Source: Phoenix dactylifera | Lineage: Eukaryota > Streptophyta > Magnoliopsida > Arecales > Arecaceae | DNA length: 64,000 bases | Assembly: GCF_009389715.1 (NCBI RefSeq) | Contig: NW_024067679.1 | Location: forward strand, 248,001-312,000 | Direction: 5' to 3' | In this document: in pieces, positions 33,721-47,200 of the stretch | Position numbering within the stretch: the first letter of the stretch is position 1 | Layout: every line of letters starts with the position of its first letter | Translations under genes and position numbers: made by a program | The notes under the pieces: model-generated | What the model was told of the DNA's origin: nothing | What the model saw: only the letters and a program-made list of their open reading frames with translations | Databases searched by the model: none

Positions 33721-36700
33721 ATTCAAAGCTATTTGGTTACATGATGCATGGGGATAGAGTGCATGCTTACATTGATCTAGGAGACTCAATAGAATCAATG
33801 TAGATCACTCTAGCCATCACAGGGAGGACTAGACAGGATCTAGAAATGAGATCCATCATATTAAGAAACTGAATTGCACGCCAAACATCTAAAGACTCTC
33901 TCTTCTCCTTATCTTTTTAGGGTCCTTGGACTCATTTTTCTCTTTCCTCCTTGCCTTTTTAGATATGCTAGGTGGTCTCCTTAGAGGGGGGAAGAAACAA
34001 GTTTAAATGGAGTATCTGTCCTTTTCTCCATACCATGGACTGGTTGATTCACATGCTCATTGGCCTTTATGCAAGTTTCCACCATGGTGCATGTGAGGCA
34101 AGAACTTTATTGAATTAGCATGGTGCAGCTCTATAGTAAACAAATCCATTCTTATATGTAGTAACAAAGCACACCCGCAATGCACAAGGTCCAATACAAT
34201 ATATCCTAGAAACTATACAATTTTCATACAAAGGGACCACATCTTAGGGAGACCACAACATCATTCTCAATAAGTATATAAACACAATGAAATAAAACAT
34301 AATTAATTAAATCCAAGAAGGACCACAACATCTGCAAAAAGAAGCTGGCACTAACAAAGCTTCTTACATTTATTAGTTAAATATGACTGCAAAAACATTT
34401 GTGGGCCATAGGAATGGACACAGGAATGTTGGATAAAGCCAATTAAAATAAGGCTCTTAGTAACACACCCATCCACCCACCTACCTATTTTACGGATAGT
34501 GGGGCATAGCAATCTAACACAGCATATGCATGGATGCATATTAAACATAGGGCTGAAAGTATCCAACATAAAGTATGCAATGCTTAATGAAAACAGTAAT
34601 AAAAAAACTAAAATTAAATACTATAATTATACACAACATTGCAGCAGCTATTTATGCCTAGAATCCATAACAAAATGTGTGTTTAGGAGAGAGAAACTAG
34701 ATATGCAGATATAGGTTGAAGAATTATACTGCTTTATACTTAATTTTTTAATCGAATGTCTCCTAAGAGACTACTTTACAAGCTTCTTTGTTTTTTACTC
34801 ATGATTTTAGTTAACTAAAAAACAAACAAGATCACTAGATCACTACAATACAAACAAACCACTACAAAAGCTTACTTTCTTTGCTTGGAATAATGATCGG
34901 AAATAACAATAGAAATGCATTTCAGAATGGAAAAAAAAAAGGAAAAGAGCTTACCTTTAAAAGAGAAGAACTCTGAATTCCTAGACTTCAATTCCTTCGT
35001 AGAAAGAACTGCGGTTTAAATGCATATGAAACTAAGCTAAGGCGGCTGTCGTCGTTGCTTTATCCCACTCTGATCGCTTACAGTCGATATATGAACTGAG
35101 AGGGCTTGAATGAATTCGTAGCTAAGGTTGCGATGGCTAGAGAACCAGCTGGAATCCATGGACAAGGAAAGAAGGTCGGGGATAAGAGAGGTTGCGAGGG
35201 TAATGGCTCCAAAAGAAGAGATCAAGAGAGGAATGTTGTGAATGTGATCAAGGAGGAAAGCAGGCTGCCCTTTTTTATTAAGGCATTTTTTAAGCATCCT
35301 GGTAAGAAATTCTGTAGTTATGTTGAGGGCAAAATTATCCTTTATGATAATGTCTTAATGGCGATGGATGTTGAATAGGGCTCGGAATTATATTGAACTA
35401 CTTAACTAACTTTAATGATTAATTTGAAACTCTTTAAATTTGAGGGGTATTACATGAAAATGACTCTAAGTTGAGGAGTGTCCCGATAATTTTTCCTAAA
35501 ATAGAAGCTGAAATCTTGTACGTGCTTTATTAATGCTAGCTTGTATCAATGTTCCCTCTCAAATCATTTGCATCCATCTACTCATGGCATTGAATTGCAC
35601 TAGAAAACAAGGGGCCAAAAGATGGCTTCGAATATAGGTTTTTTTAATGCATGGTTTATATAAGTACTCTTTGCTTCCTCTCTCTAGGTGTGCTAAAGAA
35701 ACTTATTTTCCAGTTGGCTTGCCAAGAGAAGTTGCAAGATAAATCTAATAGCTAGGGATAGATAGGTACATGGGTGTACTATCATCATTAGAGTAGCCAG
35801 AAAGAAGGTAATCGAAGAGAGAATATGAGATTAGTATGGGTCCATGTGCCTTGACCTTTAAGAACTTCCGCCACCACCCCACCACCATTCGAAGAAGGTG
35901 GATTTGAACAGAGATGAGGTATAAACTAGGCTATAGTAGGAGAGATTTAAGTTAACACTACTCCTAAGGTCGAGTCCTACTAATAAATGAAGTGTATGGT
36001 ATAGTAAAACTAATGCAAAGATATGTAAAGATAAAATAGAATTGATTAATATGTTTCAAGTCGAAAGATCTTTTTCAGAGTACAATTTTACTTATTTATA
36101 CTAAATGATAAACCGTATGTAATTGCCTACTTCTAATATTTGTTACCTACATCTGGCTTCTATTTTCTTTGATAATTTTGATAACTCATGCCAACTATTT
36201 TTCCACTGCTCATATTCATCAAAAATAGTCAAATCCCATAGCTCCACTAGATCGATAATTATATTCGTTTCCAACTCGTTGCTAGCCTTGACTCGGCCTA
36301 CCCATAATAGTTTGCTCTAATTGCTTCTATCTATTCAGCCTTTAGCATAATATTTCCCAAGCAACTCAATCAGCTTTTATATTATGTTTATTACTTCAAC
36401 CCTAGCTCCTATTAGGATGTTCATTTAAAATTCATTATACCAGTTGTGTTTTCACCCCACCACATAGCTAATCAAGCACATGTTTCTCACGTGTTATTTG
36501 GAGCAAGGATGTGGTGTAAATAGGTACATCCATATATGATAGCTTTTGTTGTCTCTTTTTTTTATACATATCGGTAATGAAGCTTATGCACATATGTATT
36601 AGATGTAATGGCTTGAATCTACTTTTACTTCAAATGATTACAAGGATTTGTTATCTAAATGAAAAGTTGTTTGAATCTATTAATAAAAATGGTCAAGCAG

Positions 36701-37440
36701 AAAAAAAGCTATGAATATAATAGCTCTCACTCATTTTCTCTCAGGCAGGTCACATTATATTGAATCGAACTAGCTATGAAGTGAGGACTTAAGCTTCATG
36801 GAATCCACCTCTTCACCCCACTATCCATAATACAAGTGAGACCAAAACAATTATTCCAATCAATAATATATTGAATTTAACTTACTTATATTGATTTTAA
36901 TTTTTCTATACCCATCCAAAATAATATCGAGGAATATACGTTTACTTTAAGATCTATGTATAATTCATTGACTAAACATATAATTTAGTCTTAGATTTTA
37001 CATCTTTTAGATAATTATAAATAGATTTCATTCATTTTTGGATCCAAGCATACTTAACAAATTGCACCCTCACTTATGAATAAATCACTAGATTACATTA
37101 TGACATGTTATTTAGGTATGCTTTTTTTGTGCTAGAAAATATATAACCTATTTGTTGTTCCTCTCTTCCACTAGTAGAAGGCCCAATGTCCAAATTTCAG
37201 AAAGTGTTGCCTAAATTTTTGACTTAGGCAATTTTTTTCATATTTTATATGAAATAATAGGTAATATGAATATCAGTTTTCTCAATAAAAAATTATAAAA
37301 TATAAATAATTCATTTTGGATTGATTAAATCAATAATTACTTTTATTTATTGATCTATTTTTTTATATAATATCATAATTTTATAAATAGTTATTTTTTA
37401 TAGGCACTATAATTTGTAAGTAATAAAATTATCTCTGTCT
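33721..37440. other. Gene-poor DNA
   Basis: AT-rich. The part up to about 33860 may be the decayed 3' interior of the minus-strand copia element. Beyond that no protein homology, RNA gene or clear repeat was recognised. Short open frames at 34351-34714, 35037-35378 and 36123-36320 lack family features. Confidence 0.5.
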
Positions 37441-37442
37441 CG

Positions 37443-37690
37443 TTGTTACTGCCACCATCACCTCCAGACTGTCACCACCTTCACCATGCCATGGGCACCA
37501 TCATTACTGTCTCCACCATATTACTACCACCGCTAGCACCATACCACCATTATCGTCACCACTATCTCCATCTTTATAACTATCATCAATCTCACCATCA
37601 TACTAACATTACCATTATTGTTACTTTACATCATATGATTGGTGCTCCCATCACCTACACTACTAAAGTTTTTACTATCTCCACCGCTTT
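37443..37690. repeat. CACCAT/CCATCA-rich low-complexity stretch
   Basis: Degenerate trinucleotide repeat of CAC, CAT and ACC. It creates a His/Thr/Ile-rich open frame that is a composition artefact. Confidence 0.7.
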
Positions 37691-38129
37691 TTTCATCACC
37701 TTCACTGTCATAACCGTATTTATATTTCTAAAAATAATTTATTATATCAAATATATTATAATTTTAAAAAAATAAAAATAAAACAATTTTTTATTTTATG
37801 TTTCTGAAAATAGAAAACGCTACCTGAGTCCTTTATGCATCTAATGCTTTGTACTAGAAAATCACAAAAATATTTCCTAATATATGAACATCTGAAACAC
37901 AGAACAGAAAAAGCCACCTTCTGGACTGGTAATTACCACGTACCACACCGCAGATGTGCACGCTACGGGATACCAATTTCGTACGTGCACCGCACCCGAA
38001 CGCGTGCATGGCACAAACCAAGCTAAAACCCTCGTACGCTCTCCGTCGCGTGAAACCTTCTTCTCTCGCCCATCCGCCCATCCGCCCCCTTGGCCCTTGC
38101 TCTCTCCTCTCTTTGTTCTCAGCTCTCCA

Positions 38130-38138
38130 AAACCCTAA
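38130..38138 (+). promoter_or_regulatory. Telo-box in the CCT eta leader
   Basis: AAACCCTAA, 66 bases before the start codon, in a pyrimidine-rich leader. Telo-boxes are common upstream of plant genes for translation and growth. The exact function here is inferred. Confidence 0.45.
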
Positions 38139-38203
38139 CAATCCCAAACCTAAATCTCTTCCTTTTCTTCTTCCTTCCTTCCATCTCCTCCTCCTATTCT
38201 CCA

Positions 38204-41200
38204 ATGGCGGCGATGCTGGTACCTCTCTCTCTCTTGGTTCTTGGTGTAAGATAGAAAAGAAGCTAATCAGCTAATGGTCTGGATTTGGTCGATGGTTGCA
38301 GCAACCCCAGATCATACTGCTGAAGGAGGGGACGGACAGTTCCCAGGGGAAGGCGCAGGTGGTGAGCAACATCAACGCATGCACCGCGGTGGCGGACGCC
38401 GTCCGGACCACTCTGGGGCCTCGCGGGATGGACAAGCTCATCCACGATGACAAGGGCAACACCACCATCTCCAACGACGGCGCCACCATCATGAAGCTCC
38501 TCGACATCGTCCACCCGGCTTCCAAGATCCTCGTCGACATCGCCAAGTCCCAGGACTCGGAGGTAACTCTCTTGCTCTCATAATCTTCATTTGGTACAAT
38601 TTTGGAACTAAGAAAGGAGGAGGAAATTTGCCCCTTCTGTGTGCTAATGGACAGATGCCACCGAGTGGGAAGGAAAAGTTTGGAATTTTCTGGGGTTTTG
38701 ATGGTAAAGATTGAAACTTTATTTGTTTTCCCTACTCGATTGGGGTTTTTAGTTCTGATTTGATGAGCGTTGCTTCTTACATGTGAAAGAAGCTATTGTT
38801 ACACTGGTACAAAATAGGAAAAAAAAAGAGAAATGAGCAGGAAATTACTTGGCAAATAAGGGAGAATCGTCTGTCAGCTATGTGAGGAAGTTTGGTTCTT
38901 TTACGGGTTATGGTTATGTACATGCTTTCTGGCCGAGAAACAGTATAGCTGCATCTTTATCGTAGTTGGATTTCGATGACCTTATTTTGTTCTATATTTT
39001 CATTTTTATCCTTGTACTCAAACATATACTTCTTGTTTATGGAGCATGTGATAGAAATTTCATGCTTTTATACTGGATTTGGTAAGGTAGGTCTCCTGTA
39101 ATTGCAGATGTTGTTGGTTTGTAAGTCAATAACAACAAACAAAAAAAGGTGAACGAGCCTTTGGACAAACAATTTATTAAAGTTAGTAACATTTGTTGTA
39201 TTTCCATTTAGTTAACTAATTTTATTCACAAGCTGTTCTATCTCTATTAAGATTTTGTTGCCAACTGCTTTGAAGTAACACTAGGGACTTAAATTAAGTT
39301 TCCACACGAAAATTTGATGTAGGTTGGTGATGGAACGACTACCGTAGTGCTTCTTGCGGGCGAGTTCTTAAAGGAAGCGAAACCTTTCATTGAGGATGGA
39401 GTCCACTCTCAAAATCTCATCCGAAGTTATCGGACTGCGTCCTATTTGGTCAGGATCTCTATGCTTTCTTTCAATTTTGTATGATTGATTGCGAATTGTA
39501 CATTGTGAACTTACGAACTGGATAATGTGTCGCAGGCGGTTGACAAAATCAAAGAACTTGCTGTTAGCATAGAAGGGAAAAGCCTTGAAGAAAAGAAAAA
39601 TTTATTGGCAAAATGTGCCGCTACAACTCTCTCCTCCAAGCTTATTGGTGGTGAGAAGGAGTTTTTTGCATCCATGGTTGTTGATGCTGTCATGGCTATT
39701 GGCAATGATGATAGGCTAAATTTAATTGGGATTAAGAAGGTTATTCTTATCTTCTTGAAATGCTATTCTTGTTTGATAGTGTTTTATTTTATGTTCCTGT
39801 CTGTTGATGTATGCGATTGCTAAAAACTTTGCGATCATTTTAGTAATAGCAAGAATTTCTAAACATTTATTATTATTTATTTATTGTTGGTAAGGTGAAA
39901 TAACCAAATATATTGGTTTCATCATGTTGAGTTGCTTTCGTTTAGAGAAATAATCTTTATGAGGGCGAAAGATCTTGTCATTTGCTAGCACCATTGTCTT
40001 TTGCACTTATTGGAAGTTAAATTAGAGACTGCTAAAGGAAGATAGATACTATTTACAAACTTTTGGAAGGATTTCAAATAGTTGGTTGAATAGGCTAACA
40101 AAGATAGGATTTTTTGAGGTTATCTATCGAAAAATCAAAAAAATATACCTTTTTGTAGATCTTCTAAATCCTTCAGTTTATCTTGTCAGTTGAATCACTT
40201 CAGCATGCATCCCAGAGCTTCACCTGCAACGTCGATGCAACAATCCTTTGCTTTGCCCAAAACATACAGTTCTTATTCTTCCAGAGTCTTCCAGTCCTTC
40301 CAATTTAGTTCTCTATTAAAAATTCATAGGAGCTTCTCTATCAAAAGGATGCTGTTACAGGTGTTATTGGACTAGAAGGTGATGGTGCTTGCTTGTTTTC
40401 TAAATCTTTTAGATTAGACTTTGTCCCTTCTTTTTTTTTTTTGGGGGGGGGGGGGGTTGTTTGGGGGGCAGAGGATTTTTCGGGGGTTGTGTTTTGGGGC
40501 CCTTCAGGATTTCCCATTTTTAAGTGTTATCTGTAACTCTATGGTCTTGTCCAACTCGAGGTTTAGGCTTGGTTTGAAGTTTTGACTTAATCGGAACCTA
40601 AAAGCTACGTTGTTGTGTTAACAAAAGGTGAGGATAAAAAATGTTGATGGATTTTCTTATCTTAATTTTTTTTGGAAGTGGCAGTGTATAAACGTGGACC
40701 AACTTGAGGGATACAGTTCACTGTTCAATGCTCTCTTTACAAGAATTACTGAGAATTGTTTCTTGTTTATTTATTTATTAGTGTCCTTATGGCATTAAAT
40801 CTTGATTTTTTTTCGATATAGCTTAAGTTCAGTACCAGCAACCATCACTTTGAAGTATAATATACCACGAACCTTTATTGATTTGGGAGCTCGAGTTATG
40901 AGGACACTGATTGATGATATCAATGTGTATTCTTGTAATGATGGGGTGCAATAAAGAAGATAAAGGCAGATATTTACTACCTATGCTTGTAAGTTACCAC
41001 CCTTCTGAGGGTGTTTCGAGTTTAGTTCAGAGTCCTTTGTCTCAGATTCTTTGACTTGCCTCAGCCAAATCGGTACAAAGGACTATGATGAGGCCAAGTA
41101 TCGCTTTTAAGGATTTGAGTTGTGTTGCATGTAGATAAGGCTACTATACAAGGTTTATCTTTAAATTTATATTGTGTGTATGCCTTACAGTTGGATGTAT

Positions 41201-44200
41201 ATTTGGCTTAGGTTGATTTTGTGGATAAATCTTCCAAGAATTTCTGTACTGCCTTTTTTAGTTTCTTCGCTGTAGCTTGTATCTGTTAATGGAACTGATA
41301 GGTTGTATTTTTTGCACCATGACTCTATCTTTGTATGTCTGTGTGCATGGGTAGGTCTGTGTGCACATTCTCATGCACATTTGTGTGGGTAGGTCTGTGT
41401 GAACATTTGTTGCTATCAAATAAACTCACTGGAAAAAAGCTTCATTTGCCCTCAAATCCATTTGCTAATTCATCTAACAATGAAAGCCATTCTTGTTGGG
41501 TAGAAGTTTAGACAAATTTGTCTTTCATTTTCATTCATGTGCAGAACTGTTTTCTTCTGTTTCGGTTGGAAGTATTCGTTTGGTGGTTCTATTTTTTTTT
41601 TTTAAATGCTGTTTTATTGCTCTGTAATCAAATAGAATAAAATGTAATTTAATTACATGTTTTTTGTAATCGAGACATGGATAATGTAGATCTAGCTGTC
41701 AAGACATATACCAAACTCTAAATTCTTGGTCCTTTTTCTATAGGTCCCTGGGGGTAACATGAGAGATTCATTTCTTGTCAATGGTGTTGCTTTCAAGAAG
41801 ACATTTTCTTATGCTGGTTTTGAGCAGCAACCGAAAAAGTTTCTGAATCCAAAAATCCTTTTGTTAAACATTGAGTTAGAATTGAAATCGGAGAAAGAAA
41901 ATGCAGAAATCAGGTATGCTTGTTGGTATTATTACTTGCTGACTCTTTTTTTCTTTATTCTTTTATCATATCTCTTTTTTTCCTGCAGATTATCAGACCC
42001 TATACAATATCAATCAATTGTTGATGCTGAGTGGAATATCATCTACAACAAATTAGATAAGTGTGTACAAAGTGCAGCAAAAATTGTTCTCTCACGATTA
42101 GCAATTGGCGACCTTGCAACACAGGTATAATCCTTTGATTGCTTCTTCTGCCTTTTTTTTCCCTGTTCTTTCAGTTGAGTTAGATTTGCTGAGATCCTAA
42201 TTGCAAATGGAAAAGAAAAAAGATTAGAATCATCAACCCATGAGATAGTCTACTGCTTTATGCAGCATGTCAAAGATCATAACAGTTTTGCATTTATGCA
42301 GTACTTTGCAGATAGGGATATTTTCTGTGCTGGTCGTGTAACAGAAGAGGATCTGCAACGTGTTGCTGCAGCAACAGGTGGAACAGTGCAGACTTCTGTC
42401 AACAACGTTATTGATGAGGTTTTTCTCATGCCTTTCTAGTGTTAGTTTATGATGTGTCTTTGTTGGTGGTACTTGGTTGGCTAATGGATGGCCTTAGCAA
42501 CATTGCTTTAACATTTTTCATTATTATAACACTAGTATTTAACATCTCTTTCTCATGTGCCTTCTGTGATCTGGTTTTTGCCAAAGGTTCTTGGATCCTG
42601 TGAAGTATTTGAGGAAAAACAAGTAGGCAATGAACGATTTAACATCTTTAGTGGTTGTCCTTCTGGTCAGACAGCAACCATAGTTCTCCGTGGTGGTGCA
42701 GATCAGGTTTGTTGCTATATATTATTGCTCTCTACTTAATTGAGCCTCGTTACCATAGTGTAGGCCCATTTACTTGTTTATGTTGTCAATCTGTTTCAGT
42801 TCATTGAGGAAGCTGAAAGAAGCCTGCATGATGCCATAATGATGTCAGAAGGGCTTTAAAGAACTCCACTGTTGTGGCCGGTGGCGGTGCTGTAGATGTA
42901 AGCTACTTGTAGCCACCTGGTATGGTTTGTTATGTTTTCGTGGAGGATAATTTTCTTGACATATATTTCAGATGGAGATAAGCCGATATTTGAGACAGCA
43001 TGCTCGGGCAATTGCTGGAAAGTCACAATTGTTTATTAATTCATATGCTAAAGCTCTTGAGGTAGGCATATAGTCCTTTCTTCCGTTTCAACTAATTGCT
43101 TTTGCCTTCTAAAGTTTGTTGGCGCTAATATCTTGTCCATTTCATGAATTGCGAATATGCACGATCAACTTTGCTCCATTTCTTTGTTTCTTGTGGTGCT
43201 GGGGTATGCATTAGCCCTAAAGCAGGCTCTGGGCTTATAATAATCTTATGATGCTTTAGGTAAATATTTTTTCAGGAGTATGTGAATGTGTTTATTTCTT
43301 GAGTTTTAACTGTTGGTTAATCAAACTTGCCTGCATATCTAATTTGTAAAGTCAAAAGAATTATCAAAAAGATCTTGCAAATAAATTAAAAGAGATACAA
43401 GTGGCAATAATGATAAACTATCAGTCTTTAAAATATCTAGAGTAATCAATTACTCCATTCTATTTTTTTTGGGGAAGGTGAGTCTTGGGAAAGGTCAATG
43501 CCTGTTAAGTGCCTTTCTTTTTGAGTGACTAGCTGTAGAACTGGCATTCCTTAGGCAAGATATATATCATACAAATATCATGACAATCTCTTGGCAATTT
43601 GCTACTCAAAGATAACCTCCTTTACGTTTCCATCATCGTATAACAAACTCTTGCAACCTAAGCCAAAAAAAACAATGCATTTTCTTCCTTGTTCTTAGTT
43701 TAAGCCCTATATTATAGCTGATACTGACGGGGATTATTAACTGAGCAGCATTAATTTGCTTTGAATCATGACAAAAGATGGATTTGCATATGTGTTGTGT
43801 TTGTTCTTTTTTCGCTGTTAATGACTTGACCTTTGATTATACTTCATTGACAAATCATTAGGCTCAAATATTATATCACATAATGCTGGATATGTATCTG
43901 ATATATGCATCCTCTGGAGAAACACAACCAACTATGGTGTGACTTAATATTCATTTTGCTCTTTCCTGAGCCGAAACTTAAACATATCATTTGTAAGTGT
44001 CAAAGATTGTACCAAACAACTGCATTGGCTGGGAACGTATTGTAAGTGGGGCAAAAAGTCTTTTCTATGCCTGCGTAATAATTCTGAACTTCTGATGCTG
44101 CTTATATGGAAACTAAAGAATCTAAATAACAGGTCTGGTATAGCTTGTAATTTTTCATTATCAGTTTTACTATTATACTCCACCAAGTCATGGCTCAAAC

Positions 44201-47200
44201 ACCACCTTCCCCGTATGTTCCCCTGTGCAACTCCCCCAAACCACCCCCCTCCCCCGCCCCCGCCCCATGTGCCAAAAATAAAAAACAAAAGGAAAAAAGA
44301 AAAACAAAAATCCTCTTTCTGAATTTTATATTATTATAGTATGCAGTGAAGGATGGAAGCATGCTAGATTTTCTTAGATTAGTTCTAAATGATTTTCCTG
44401 TTGTGCAGGTTATTCCACGGCAACTTTGTGACAATGCCTGGATTTGATGCAACAGATGTACTGAACAAGCTCAGACAGAAACATGCTTCTGGTTAGCTTC
44501 TTCCTTTTCCTTATACACCAGTAAGAAAGTTTTCTTATACTGGTATAGACTAATACATTCTTGTGACAGGGTGAAGGTGCAAATTATGGTGTAGATATCA
44601 ACACTGGTGGCATCGCAGATTCCTTTGCTAACTTTGTATGGGAACCTGCAGTTGTTAAGGTAAACATCATGTGTGTTTTCTACCTAGCTCCTAATAGCCA
44701 TATTACATTGTTAAGTAATGTTGGTAGTTAACTGTAAACATGAATTGCAGATTAATGCTATAAATGCTGCGACAGAAGCTGCCTGTCTTATCCTGAGTGT
44801 GGACGAGACAGTTAAAAATCCAAAGGTAACCTTGCTTTCTGAAAAGGAATGTTATCTGATGACTTTTTTAGTGACCATTGTTGATAAAATATTGCAAACT
44901 TGTGTTCTATGAACATGAAAGATCTAGTCTTTATTCCTGAGTCTATGTATTTGATTAACTAATGTTACAGACTTACAGCTAAATTTAGTTATATCTGTAT
45001 ACATTGATTTTTCTAAATTAGGTTTTTAGTTAGCAATTTACTTTCAATCTTGTATCTTCGTCGCTTGCTGCGATTATAATTATATTCTTTTTTTCGTTCA
45101 CCTTGTTTTGCTCATCAATTCGAAGAAACACAAGGGAACTGCATATCAAGTGAATGCATAATTATAAACCATGAACTAATGTGATTAATGCTGACAAAGA
45201 TATCAATTCTCTACCTGGATGTATTACTCTTTGACTCCTTTCTGGGCTTTAGTAGTTTTCCCTAGATTTCTTTGTTGATTTTTCATTCTACAACTCTTTG
45301 CAAGGGGAAACTAGATCTACTTTATGACATCCATGCAGGAAGGTGAAAAATTATATAGCAAATTTAATATCTCATTTTAAAACATGCAGTAACAGATATC
45401 AATAATGCATGAATTTATTTAACAAATTTCCAGAGTTTGTGTTAGTAAGCCTACTCAGGTCCCATGCTGGAGGTTATGTCAAACTATCGATGATTGATAA
45501 ATATTTGTATGGTTAAATAGGGGGAAAATAGTTGGACCAGGTGTTCTTTTCTAGGAAAAGTTAAAGTCGCATTTTGATTTTTCATCTCATTACAAATGTC
45601 CATGCTCCGTAGGCATGCCATAGGGAAGGCACTCTAGATCCTAACCACCTTCTTTTCTTTTGATTTTCTAAGTGCCGTGGGTCTGTCATCCATTCGTATG
45701 GTATTAGTTCTTTAATGAATATAGATGGTTTAGTGCAGTCTTATTTTTCTCTCTCTTGACTGTTATGTAGAAGCTTGTTGGGTTTATATGCAGGCTAATA
45801 AAAGGCCTTTGTGTTTTTTTTTTTTTTTTTTGGGGTGGGGGGGGGGGGGGGGGGGGGCGTGTCCGAAAAACTAAATAAAAAATGGTGCCTTTTGCGATAA
45901 CATCCTTCTATAATGTCATGTAGGAGTTTCCTTATTGGTTGAGCAGACTTGAATAACTATTAAGTTTCTCAGCTGCAGGATAGTGCTAATACCAATACAT
46001 ATTTTTAATCTTCCTTTAGGCTTGTCCATTTTGAGTTATTTTCTTTCCTCGTGACCCCATTGCAAACAAGTAGAGGAAGAAATTAGCTTAACGGAAAGAT
46101 AATTCAGAATTTCATTGAATGTGATATTCTGATGATCCCCTATATTCCCTTTGCAATTGGCACATGTTACATGTTAATCTTCAAACGTCAAGAAGTTATT
46201 GATCAAGGGACTTGGAAGCTTCATGTGACTTAGGGAGGTGCTATGATTGAAAATAGCCTATTGCCAAATATTAATTTTAACTGTATTGCTAACTTTTCTA
46301 CTATTATACATTATATTGTACTCCTAATCTCGTAATCAGGTAAACTTATATAGTTAGGACCTGTGATTAGGTGTGATTTGCCTTTATTCATTTCCTCTGA
46401 TATTCAATGTGGGTCAGTTTTGTCATAATACTGTGAGGATACATCTTTTTTATATTGAAATTAACACATTGCTCCGATGTTCACCCAGCTTCACATTGCT
46501 AATTCATCAGTTTACTTTAAGTCCTACCCAATAGGTTGATATATATCTGATTTTTAAGTTGAAAAGAACAGGGAATTTGTGATGCGCGATCGCCTATTTG
46601 CATTGAATACCAAAGGGTAGTCCCCCTTTCCTTTTTCTGAAAATAATACAAACGAACCATTATAATTTATTGTAATTGAAAAATAAGCCCCAAGCCCAAC
46701 TAAAGATATTGTTAGCTGCACTTCATAAATACCTGTTATACCTTAGAGTTTCTGATGAACATGGTTATTCTTCCTCATAATATAGAGACCCTCTCAATTG
46801 CCCCACAGCCCAACCCATCAACCAAATGATGTCTGCTTTCCTCTTTCCACCTGCTGCACCCACTACCTCTCTTATTGACCCGTTTAAACCCGTATAAACC
46901 TGTTTAAACTATTGATGCTGATAGGTAAGGACTACAGGCCCGCTAGGCCCATCGCGAGCGAAAGCCATGTATATAGCGAGAGAGAGAGCGAGCGGAGAGA
47001 GAGTAGAGAGAGAGAGGAGATGATGTTTTAGAATCTAGATGGAAAACTGGTCAGAGATCCAATGATCCGGCAAAACCCCTAATTCCCCTTCCACAAACCC
47101 CTCCCAAGACCAATCGATCCAACGAGAAGGTAGAGATCGAAGTCTCGAGATGGCTCCGGCCGCACGAGGAGGAGGAGGAGGAGAGGCCGTGGGGGGGGGG

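Noticed and set aside
34800..34870. CACTACAAAAG as a possible third CACTA end
   Set aside because: No GCGTCGG subterminal repeats nearby and no matching opposite terminus.
37443..37775. His/Thr-rich open frame
   Set aside because: Low-complexity CACCAT repeat artefact.
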